This document shows, in pieces, positions 55,137-64,000 of a DNA stretch of 64,000 nucleotides; within the stretch, counting starts at the first letter, position 1; the number at the start of each line of letters is the position of its first letter. A program made the translations under genes and the position numbers. The notes under the pieces are model-generated. The model searched no databases and was not told the DNA's origin. It worked only from the letters and a program-made list of their open reading frames with translations. Source of the DNA: Sarocladium kiliense (Eukaryota; Ascomycota; Sordariomycetes; Hypocreales; Sarocladiaceae); assembly GCA_030734395.1 (NCBI GenBank), contig JAUZTG010000044.1, forward strand, positions 1,054,001-1,118,000, in the 5' to 3' direction.

Positions 55137-57089
55137 TTAGAACCAGAATCCTAACTCCCAATCCATGTCCTTAGGAATGTTGGGCAACACTGCTTCCATC
55201 TTATCCGCGACTACAAAACTATCCCAAAGGCATTCCCTGCGACGATATTGCCGAAGCAACCTGAGGATCCGAGGGACATAAGTCTCCGAATCGGAAGCTA
55301 TCATAACCAGCAGCGGAATCGTATCACAATCCAAAGTAAATACTGGCTGCTGACCCATCGCGGCTTCGATCTCATACACATGCTCGATCGTGCAAATCGT
55401 TGCTTCGTAGATGATTGGCAGATGCTTTTCATTGGTAGCGGAGAAAATGTCCCACAGCCGTTGGCGAACGGTTAAGAGGAGGCGTTCCCTCAAAGCAGCC
55501 GACGGGGGCTCCTCTGGAAAGACAACCCGGCCAAACGTGGCGCCGAATTTGGCAGCCCAGCAACGAAAGTCACGCTGCAAGACTTTCCACTGGGGATCAT
55601 TGCAGAAGGGGTCCATGGAGTCGCATTGTCCTGGATCACTGTCGCAACCCATCATGTCCTCTTCTGATCCAATTCCAAGGCGGAACATTCGCGTATCAAG
55701 AGCCCAAATTGCATCCTTGGCTTCCTGGATGCTTTTGAACGGGGTTGATGACTCAAGTTCAGAGTCTACTGGCACTGTGAATGGCGCAATGCTAGGAATC
55801 ACCGGGTCGCATTGCAGGAGTGAGGCGTCTATGCCCAAACGATCGAGAGCCGTGGCTGCACCGCGTAGAAGTGGTGGGAAAGACTCTGTGTCGTAATTGT
55901 CAGGCCCGATCAACCGATACTGCGAGTCCTCGAGTGTATTGAGTAGACTGGCACCGGATCGAAGATGCTTCAAGGCTTCGTAAGGACGTCCTTGGAGACA
56001 TTCCAAGCAGTAGAAGATTATGCAGCAAATGAGTAGAGTGCTGAGACGGTTGACATCGTGCATATTGCTGGCATCAAAATGGTTTAAAATCTGGTGAATG
56101 GCGTGATTGTAGTGCTGAGCAACGATTTGCTCATGGTCAGATGTTTTGCTGGTCGGCTTCAGCGAGGATGTGGTGTTTGTTATATATCTTTGGCAGCCGT
56201 CCGGGTATGTGATATATGAGGTATGAGCAGCACCCAAGGCCGTGATGGCATGTAGAACGGCTGGCTCGGTATAACATAGCGGCAAGACATGTGCTATCCA
56301 GAAGTCGGCCCCGTCCACAAAACGTATGAGGTCGGGGATGACGTTCGTTCGGAAGTGATGGAAGAATACACGACTTGAAGAGTGTGAGGCCAACATAGCC
56401 GGATCCATAGCCGAATCCATCAGCGAAATGCCATAAAGCGGTATATTGTCAACTCGCCGCCGAAGAAGAGCCTGCGGAGAGCTACTGATGTCGCTCCTGC
56501 AACGGGTACGGCCACGGTAAGGAATAGACACAGCCTGAGGCACCCTCACAGCATGATCGGAAGTTGGCTTTAGTTGGACTGTTGGTTTGGAGCCCTTTGC
56601 AGGCTTCGTGTTCGTGGCGTACCCATCACAGACGACCCCTGCCTTGATGCATCGTCTGCAGACTGGCTTCTCCTCGTCGCACTTCTTCCTCCGAATTCTA
56701 GACGTCCGACGTCAATGCCCGTCTTCAACGAAAGTTTTGGGGGGAGGCTGAAGGCAAGCAACTTGACATGAGAGGTATCGCATGTTCTTGATAGTGTTTC
56801 AACACCTTCAACCAACGGCGGATGAGACTCACTTGCTGCAAGCAAGGTTAGCAGGCGGCCTACCAGAGATGTACATGCGATTGAAGCCTCAATCCCTCGT
56901 ACCACGACTTCAAGAACTTAGAGCTGGCAGCTGGAGCGAGACTCACCATGTCAGACACCCATTCCGTGACTTTGGCGCAAACGCACGGCGCCGTATCTTC
57001 TTCTCGGGCGCTGAATCGCTGTTTGGCTTCTGTACTGGAGTCGCCTCAACAGCGCGAGGCGCCTCATCTGAATGCTCGCTGCCCGTCAT
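55137..57089 (-). CDS. Zn(II)2Cys6 transcription factor with a 3-nt micro-exon, 568 aa
   Basis: The start is the ATG at 57089. Exons are 57089-56947, 56835-56833 and 56697-55137. Exon 1 ends within the second cysteine codon (NGCLTC). A direct join of exon 1 to exon 3 would create a stop (TG+A). The 3-nt exon CAA, flanked by TTGCAG and GTGAGT, gives TGC-AAA and restores CLTCKIRRKKCDEEKPVCRR and CIKAGVVCDGY, a perfect zinc cluster. The three exons total 1707 nt in frame. The rest is a fungal_trans_2-type region (YNHAIHQILNHFDASNMHD, LSTLLICCIIFYCLECLQG) ending DWELGFWF. Targets are unknown. Confidence 0.88.
56833..56835 (-). other. Three-nucleotide micro-exon (CAA)
   Basis: Flanked upstream by a branch-like CTAAC and acceptor TTGCAG, and downstream by donor GTGAGT. 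It is needed to complete the second cysteine and the following lysine of the zinc cluster. Confidence 0.75.
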
Positions 57090-59980
57090 TGTCGCGAAAA
57101 AGGTCTGAGAATGCCATAACACTCGACTGTTACAACCCTCCCTCGCAGCTTAAATGATAGTGCTACATGACTGACCGTTCGGCTATTTAAATTCGGAAGT
57201 GACTAAGGAGACGACGCGTATGCCGCAAGGAAGGGTCCGGGCTGTCGATACTAGTACGAGTTAGACTTCCTGCGGCCTGTGGGGGGGTCCGGCACGATCT
57301 GAGACTTTGGCACCTCTTGACTTGGTAGCCGACTCGGAAAATGTGCCGAAGGCACTGCTGGGCATTTTCCAGGAGTGGAACATGAAATCAGCCTAGCCGA
57401 GCGACTATGAATGGGCCTCACGCAAGTCGCTAGTCTGGGTAGTGAGTGGTCCTACACGCAGCGTTGTTCTAACAAACCTGGGGTTTTCTGAGCTAGGCAT
57501 CTGAGTCTAGACTACAATCAATTGTTTCAGATTGTCCTCGAAACGAAGGCTGCGTAAGCCTGAGCCTTTATGCTGGTTGCTGTGTTGCCCCGGGGTACTG
57601 TCACTTCATAGTCAACCAAATCAGACCCTGCCTTTGGATCCTACTAAGGGGCAGTAGCTAAGTGTTTTTGACATTGGAATAGCCGCCGGAATGGGACTGA
57701 AGCAGGTATGTCGATGGGTTACTCAAGTGTATGCACTCTTGTGCCGGCTGATAGCCCTCCTTCTGTTCTTCACCCCACCGTGTCCTGGACACGGCTCGGC
57801 AGTTTTCGTGCCACAATGAACCTCTCCGTCATAATTATGATGGGGGATGAGGATAACTTTCACTGATGACCCCGGGAGTTAAAGCGACGACTTGCAGAAG
57901 AGAATTAATCTGGCGTGGAGCAAGACGGGGGAAATCATTACTAAAGCCATTCGAACCGGGGCTTGAACCACCGTGGCCTGGGCTGAAGAAGCTATTCCCG
58001 AGCAAAGGCGGCGTGCGGAAGACCTCGTGATCAGGGAACCAGTGGACTCTTTGAGGTGCTGGATGTTGCCACCAACCGGCTTCGCAAATTGTTCTTGAAT
58101 GTCCAGCATATCCTGATCTCTCAAGAGCTCGTTGACAGTGGTGCCCCTAACCGGAATGATTTGGCACCACCGGAGCCATAATTCGAGTGGCGATCGGACG
58201 ATCAGATCCAGATATTGATACATAGTCAGGGCCCTTGAAACCATAAGCCCGGATATCGTCGCTAGCAGAGAACATTTAATGTGTATCCAGGAAGCCCACC
58301 TTCTTACCCGCGCCGCCGAGGCTGTCCACAAACTTTTCGGCCCGGGCGAGGAGGTCCTGTTGCCAAAAGCCGCCAGGACATTACAGGAGCGACATGGAGC
58401 TCGAACCTGTCGGATGAAATGCCCTCAGGCGCTTCAATACCAGCCTAGACCGTGACGAGTTCATCCCATTAACTCAGCCAGAGAACAGTGCGTTCATCAA
58501 TAATAAGGCCAGTCTCTTGCGGAGCCTCCTGCTGGGCTTTCTTTCGGCCACGTAAACCCTGCTCACGGTCGACGCAGAGGCTTTCATATGGACTATTCGC
58601 AGCGGCACAGGGTATCGAGAATACTTCAAAATATTGTCAGAAGTATCGTTGCCCTTGCCAAACTCCTTGTTAGACAATCTGCAGCAGCTTCTTCAAGTAG
58701 TGGCGGTCCGTGTAATCAATATCTGGGAGAAAGAGAGCCCCGTGAATCTCGGTCGGGTTCTCACTCCCCCCTGACATTCGCGTCCGTCTGGAGGTCCACA
58801 GCGCCATCCGGTTTGCATCAGCTCGTATATAGACTTTGATAAGCTGTTCAGGCACGGGACCGGCGGTGCAACTTGGATGAGCGCTTGGAGAAGCCAGAGT
58901 ATGGGCTGCTTCTGTGGTTGCCTGTGAAAGGAAGTTCCGTACAGGGACAGAGATGTTCAGGGGCCGGTGGGCAAATAGACTTCCGAGCCGACGCTGTACA
59001 AAGCAGCACTGAGGTGTAGCGCATCTTTATCATAGGATAGTGAACGACCAAACTTCAGAAGGATCGACTTATTGTGATCGCAAGTTTCCACGGCCGAGAT
59101 GCCCTGATGATCTGCACTCCCGATCACGGGGACAAGGCCTTTTATACACAGCTTATTCACAACACTTGAACACATGTCACAACCTGGCAGCGTATAGCTG
59201 GGTCTATTTCCTTGGCGATACATCAACATGAAAGACGTCAATATGCTTGAGAAAGCTCCATGGTGCTGATTTTCGTGTGGTTCATCGCGTATATGACATT
59301 GGGAAACTCGCAAAAGACTTTTCTTGCGATCTGAGGGACTCGGCTGATCATGGCAAAGCTGGGCGTTGGCTAATGGAAGTGGCAGTGTAGTGTGTCGTGG
59401 AGACAGAATAACACGCTACCTCATGACTAAAGGGTGCCCTCCAAGGTAAAAATGATGTTATTTCAAGACAGTTGATCTGCCTTGCTGGTGAATTATACGC
59501 TGCAACCAATCACAAGCTAATGTTGGTAACCTGGTGGACAGAGCTAGTTTAGCAAGATCCATCTATACGCTACAGCCAATCGATGCCCAGCCGCGACTCC
59601 GCTTTCTTCATCACTCCAGCTTCCGCCTGGCGTTGTTCCTCGCCTGGAACGGACGCGGCAGATTTCCATAGGGAGAAGGTGTCAAGCTTGCCAATGGAAG
59701 CAAGTCAGGGCCTCGAATGAGTTTGTTCCTTGACTCTGGCGACTCGCATGGTCAAGCACGGGGCCCTCGCTAATGGATCAAGTGACCACGACGAGCAACA
59801 GGGATTGGCTACCGTTGGTCTAGTATCGTCACAGCATTGAGATTGTGGAGGACTAATCATAATGATATGTGCTGAAATTGGTATCTCCTCCGCGACTAAG
59901 TATGTACTCTAAATAAAGCAAGGCCTAAACCCTATGTCAGTCCAACTCCAACCCGATGGTCATTGAACACGTAAAGCACT
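57090..59980. other. Gene-poor region of about 2.9 kb
   Basis: No intact gene is recognised. A possible decayed gene lies on the minus strand in the middle and is listed separately. Confidence 0.4.
57880..58945 (-). pseudogene. Possible decayed protein-coding gene
   Basis: One minus-strand frame from about 58,945 to 58,370 reads like protein (ENPTEIHGALFLPDIDYTDR, SIPCAAANSPYESLCVDREQ, QETGLIIDERTVLWLS, IEAPEGISSDRFELHVAPV) but has stops at 58670-58672, 58637-58639, 58469-58471 and 58445-58447. A second frame continues below (DDIRAYGFKGPDYVSISGSD, HWFPDHEVFRTPPLLGNSFF) with further stops. Introns with GT-AG ends cover only some of them. I do not recognise the family. Since any stop codon is one C-to-T change from Gln or Arg, the stops alone do not prove RIP. 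The case rests on protein-like composition and remains weak. Confidence 0.3.
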
Positions 59981-62900
59981 TCAAGGCCATCCCCCTTCCG
60001 GCGACTCATCGCCATCATCGCCCTTCCATGCTGCCATCTCCGCCACGGGCACTCTACCTCGAAGCCATCTCAGTGTTGCCTCTGTGCCCCTTTCCAATAC
60101 ATTGAATCTTGGGACACGGAAACGGTTACCCATGACGTCCAGACGTTCGAGACCACCCTCGCCGCCAAGAAGGCCGATCCTCGGGTTCAGGTGCGAGATA
60201 TCGTTGTTCGTTGCGTCGACAATCTTTAGGCCCGTGATAGCCTCCGGTGTCAATTCAATCAGGTGATTGTTCGAGACTAGGAGGACGGTCAGAGATGGGA
60301 AAGCCTCGCGTAGTCCTGTTGGGAGAGCATTGAGACGATTGAATGATATGTCGAGCTTCTCTAGGGCCGGAGCACGAAGGCGCTTCGTCAAGGGTCCAAG
60401 ACCGGTGATGCGGTTTGTCGCGAGATTCAATTCCCGCAAAGCCCTCAGCTCAAGGTCCTCGGAGAGGTAGTCCTCCGCCGTCAGCTGGTTGTTAGCCAGT
60501 GAAAGTGTCGTGAGCGTATCGGCAAAAAAGCTGAGTGAGTCGGGTAAGGTCGTGAAGAGGTTGTGGTGCAGCTGAATCTGCTTGATCTGGTGCTCTGCTG
60601 CAACTTTGCTCGCCACGACGGGGTGAAGAGACGAAGATTCCGTGTGTGATCTATCGAGCAGACCTCCGTTCTTGACAGGCCACATCTGATTCGATAGTGT
60701 TCGCGCTCTAGACCGAAGACTAGCATTCGTATGGGTCCTGGATCGTGACGGAGAGTTTGGTACCGATGTCGGCGGTGTGGCAAAGTCATCGTCGAAGCTG
60801 TCATCATCTTGGGTGTCGACAGGTGGCTTGTTATCCGCCGCTGGAAGGTCGCTTGACTGGATAACTTTCGTATCCACGGCCACGTTACCTGCGACCTGCC
60901 GAGACCCGGGCTCCTGGTAGGGCGGAGGTGGCTCAAGTCTTGCTGCCAGGATCTCTTTCAAATCATCCGTGGGAATCGAGACGAACTTCTTGTCACGCAA
61001 GGGGTTACCGCTGAGTCGGATCATCGAGAGGTTGTCCATCCTGGCAATCTCTGGGGGAACGACTCGGATATCGTTGCTTGAGAAGTCGGCGTGTCGCAAC
61101 TTCTCAAGGCTCGTGAAGCTGTTGGGAATACTTGAAATATTATTCTCATCCACGGTGAGCGTCAAGAGGCTGGTCCATGTTGTCATATCCGGAAGACCCT
61201 GCAAACGGTTCATGGAAAGCGACAGAGCGTGCATCACGGGAAGGCTGATGGATGATCCCAGCTCAACTATCCGCAGTAACTGATTCGAGGAAACATCCAG
61301 CGTCTGTAGGTGCGGAAGACTCTCAATGGGGTCTTCAATCAAAGTACCACGAAGCTTGTTCTTTCGCACTAAAAGCTCCGTCACGGGAAGCTTCGCAAGT
61401 GCGTCGAAAGGGAGTGACTCGAAGCTGTTCTCGTTCAGGTTGACGATACGCAGCTGCGTCATATTTTCGACATCGGCAGGAAGAGCTGACACATTGTTGC
61501 CGTGGAGATCCAAGATCTCAAGCTCAGCAAGATTCGCAAACGAAGCCGGAAGCGGACCGAATAGCAGGTTGTTTGCAAGTTTAAGATCACGTAAAGATGG
61601 CATCTGTGAGATGGTATCCAGACTATTGTTTGTCAGGCGATTGGAGGACTAGTAGTAGGTTAGTAGAGAGACGAAGCTCTGAAGTGAATGAACTTACCAA
61701 GTTCAGGGATGTCAAGTAGTTGAGTCTACGGAAGCCTAGAGGAACGTTGACCAGCAGGTTGTTGTGCAGATCGAGGTTCTCCAAACCACCAAAGATGTTG
61801 CCTGATCCATCGCTATCGTCATCCGGGTCGCTTGGAGCGTGATCTGGGAAGATAAAGTCATCCAAGGTCTCAAACTCGTTATCCGCCGCCACGAAGCGTG
61901 TGACGTCAACACTTTCCGCCCAACTTCCGTCATTCGCGCCTATACTCTCCAAATCATACATCTTCATGACCTCCACCGGAATTTCTTTCAAGTTCAGAGC
62001 GGCAATATTAAGCCGGCCCGTGGTTCTGGCAGCCGTAACACGCTGTAGAAGAACTTTCTTACCAGGGTTCTCACCCCTGCGCAGGTTGAAGGGATCCTCG
62101 TGAGTAACACCGAAGTCAAATCCATCGTCGACAGGGACGATTGGCCGCTCTCGTTCTTCCCTATGAGGCTGGCTTTCGGTGGTCTGCTTCATGGCAGCCC
62201 TCTTCGCAGCCTTAGCCTTCGCGATCTGGTCCCGGAGAGCAGCCGATGACTTCCGTGCTGAAGATGGGGCTGGGTCTGAGGCTTCAGTAGGTCTGAGTGG
62301 CGAAATCGAGGGGATGGTATTATCCCATGTTTTTTCTAGCGGTCCATCGGCAGACAAGTTGTCTCCTAGTTCCTCCTTGGCCGAGGTCATAGACGGCAGA
62401 GATGGCTTCTGGAACAAACCACCAGTGGATGCTCGAGCTTTCGAAGGTCTTGACGCGACTGTTTGTGAGCCCGTCTTCGGTGGAAGCTTTCCATAGGTTT
62501 TCTTCGCCGGTGTTGTGAATGCATCACCACCAATAGAAGTTCTACCAGATGGAAGCTTGGAGGAGAATGATCCCCGAGAGGGCGTGCTCTGAAGCTTGGA
62601 GAGCCTTAAGGACGAAACACCAGTGACAAGACCCTCTGGCGTGCCGTCTATCGTGGAGAGGGACGTCTTGTAGGTGGCGGTTCCTGGACGAGATCCATTG
62701 TCATCTTGACCAGAGGCAGAGCTTGGTCTGCTAACAGGGCGTGACATGTGCCGCCCAGAGCCGTCAGAGTTGTAGCTGGATCCGGGACGCGAGCTTGTGC
62801 TGCCAGCGCGAGACCTTGATCTCGGCTGCTCAAAGAAAGACGAATTCTTCTTCTTTAAAGCTGGAGAGGACGGGATTTGTGCCAAAGATTGCATCGTTCT

Positions 62901-63590
62901 TTCAGTTAGAGAAGGCCTGGGTCGGACACTTCGTGCTGGTGGAGGTGGCATGTCTCCGCCGGTGGTATCACTTGCAGGATCTGCTGACTCGTCTTGATGT
63001 ATGCTATCGAAGAGCTCTTGGCTTGGCGAAACATTGAAGACCTCTGAGGGTCTCCTTGTGAGGGCTAGCCGCCTCCTGAACAGCGGTTCGTCTGTGTCAA
63101 TAGCTTCCGTCTGCTGAAGATGCTGATCTTCTTCCGCCTCTTGAACAGTTTCCGGCTCTGGTTCCGGGACAATGCTGCTACGGGGCTTTCTTTGCGGCCC
63201 CGCGAGTATTCTGGAGGCTCTCTGATTCGCGACAGGAGGTGCTTGGGGTTTCGGTCGTTGTAGCGGACGGGGCGTCGAAGTTGCCAGAAGTGAATCTCGT
63301 GAGGCGGATGCGCGCAGGCGAGGATTACTACGCGCTGGTGTTATGCTCGTCATGCTGGATCGAAGCGAGTCCCTCGACACTGAGGCACGTAGCCTCGAGG
63401 TCCGTGTCTCGCCATCGACAGGCTGGGTATCAGCAGCGCTCAAGCTGGCGCGTGTCGCTTTGGGTGCTTGTAAGCCAGAAACGCGCGACGCTGGGCGAGG
63501 CAAGGCTGAAGGCTTTGGGATACCAGAGGCTGGTCGTGGCAGCTTGGAGAGTCGATTGGCAGCTGGTGCCTTGTCAGATATATCATCCAT
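59981..63590 (-). CDS. Large leucine-rich-repeat protein, 1186 aa
   Basis: Exons are 63590-61698 and 61648-59981; the 49-nt intron falls inside a repeat and splicing gives LTSLNLSSNRLTNNSLDTIS. Residues 1-500 are disordered, Ser/Pro/Arg-rich and basic (ASGIPKPSALPRPASRVSG, SRPGSSYNSDGSGRHMSRP). A helix-rich link (ALRDQIAKAKAAKRAAMKQT) leads to about 18 LRRs in two blocks, separated by a disordered insert (PPVDTQDDDSFDDDFATPPT). Repeats follow LxxLxLxxNxLxxLP. The layout resembles LRRC40-like or Sog2/Lrp-like fungal proteins; LRR scaffolds of this type are conserved in Pezizomycotina. There is no signal peptide or membrane segment, so it is cytoplasmic or nuclear. Confidence 0.92.
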
Positions 63591-64000
63591 GATTGTCGGC
63601 CGTCGTCATGGAGGGGATGTTGCGGTGGCGCTGCGATGTCCTTTGCGTGCTCGGACGTTGTTTGTTTTAGCGTTAATGGCGATGACTGCGGGCCGTACCC
63701 GGGGCGACGAGATGGTGGGCAGCGGCGGGGCGTGGCGTGGAGTTGGCTTGGAGAGGTTGTTGGACGATGAATTCAGGACGACAAGAGCAATAGCGGTTGA
63801 TAAGGAGTCGAAGGATGGACAATGGTCATACGCAAGCCTGGTGGTCACAAGGATGGAGAAGAAAAAGCAGAAGAGAAACAGACTGCCGGTTGGAAATAGA
63901 GTCTACAGGGATGCCAGGGCAGGTAGTGGTGATGATGATGTCTCGGCTCTGGTAGTGGCCACCGCCGGTCCCCAATCTCCCGTTCGGGCACTCTCACAGT
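63591..64000. other. Upstream region of the LRR gene to the window edge
   Basis: No gene is supported here. It contains a short GTGATGATGATG tract at about 63,930. Confidence 0.4.

Noticed and set aside
57945..57990. tRNA T-arm-like sequence (GGTTCGAAT on the minus strand)
   Set aside because: The flanking bases do not pair into a T stem and no acceptor stem or anticodon arm is found.
1..64000. CRISPR arrays, operons, insertion sequences, transposon ends
   Set aside because: The genome is fungal. No regularly spaced repeats, transposase or reverse transcriptase frames, or long terminal repeats were seen.

Overview
The window comes from the nuclear genome of a filamentous ascomycete (Pezizomycotina). 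The signs are short introns (mostly 45-130 nt) with GT-AG ends, many fungal-specific Zn(II)2Cys6 regulators, a Pth11-like membrane protein, ACS-type and GPR1/FUN34-type transporters, small secreted proteins, and a tRNA-Gly with a short intron. I could not assign a genus. All gene models below were spliced by eye from sequence; lengths and exon borders are my own readings and no transcript data were used.

Layout. (1) 1-12.8 kb looks like a catabolic gene cluster: a catalytically odd aldehyde-dehydrogenase-like protein (cut by the left edge), a 124-aa orphan, a cupin, a fumarylacetoacetase, a CocE/S15-type hydrolase, a LigB-type extradiol ring-cleaving dioxygenase, and a regulator carrying both C2H2 fingers and a Zn2Cys6 cluster. 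Every intergenic promoter region of this block holds one copy of a shared bipartite motif, TTCGGG-N(1-3)-TGYGGAGG, a good candidate for the binding site of the resident regulator. (2) 13.2-13.8 kb: a small secreted protein. (3) 15.5-27.7 kb: a second metabolic group, with an NTF2-like/flavin monooxygenase, a GPR1/FUN34/YaaH acetate-type transporter, a Zn2Cys6 regulator, an ACS-family MFS carrier, and a flavocytochrome b2-like 2-hydroxyacid dehydrogenase divergent from the carrier. (4) 27.7-36 kb: a gene-poor stretch, an HSP70-like (HSPA12-type) ATPase with a problem at its 5' end, an orphan five-exon gene, and a War1-like Zn2Cys6 regulator. (5) 36-42 kb: an intron-containing tRNA-Gly(GCC), a 20-G homopolymer, a Cys-rich/Asn-Ala-repeat protein, a fungal rhodopsin-fold (Pth11-like) membrane protein, and a secreted protein with a Lys/Thr-repeat linker. 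(6) 42.6-64 kb: a full-size ABCA transporter, a secreted Cys-rich protein, the XPC/Rad4 DNA-repair protein, a Zn2Cys6 regulator with a 3-nt micro-exon in its DNA-binding domain, a gene-poor region with a possible decayed gene, and a large leucine-rich-repeat protein.

How the genes may work together. In block 1 the hydrolase could release an aromatic unit from an ester or amide, the LigB enzyme could open a catecholic ring, and the fumarylacetoacetase could hydrolyse the C-C bond of the resulting acylpyruvate-like product; the ALDH-like and cupin proteins would act on side branches or as non-canonical enzymes. This route is inference. Block 3 combines uptake (MFS, GPR1-type) with oxidation (FMO, flavocytochrome b2), which suggests use of small organic acids, but the substrate cannot be read from sequence. 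No mobile element, CRISPR array or 5S rRNA was recognised.
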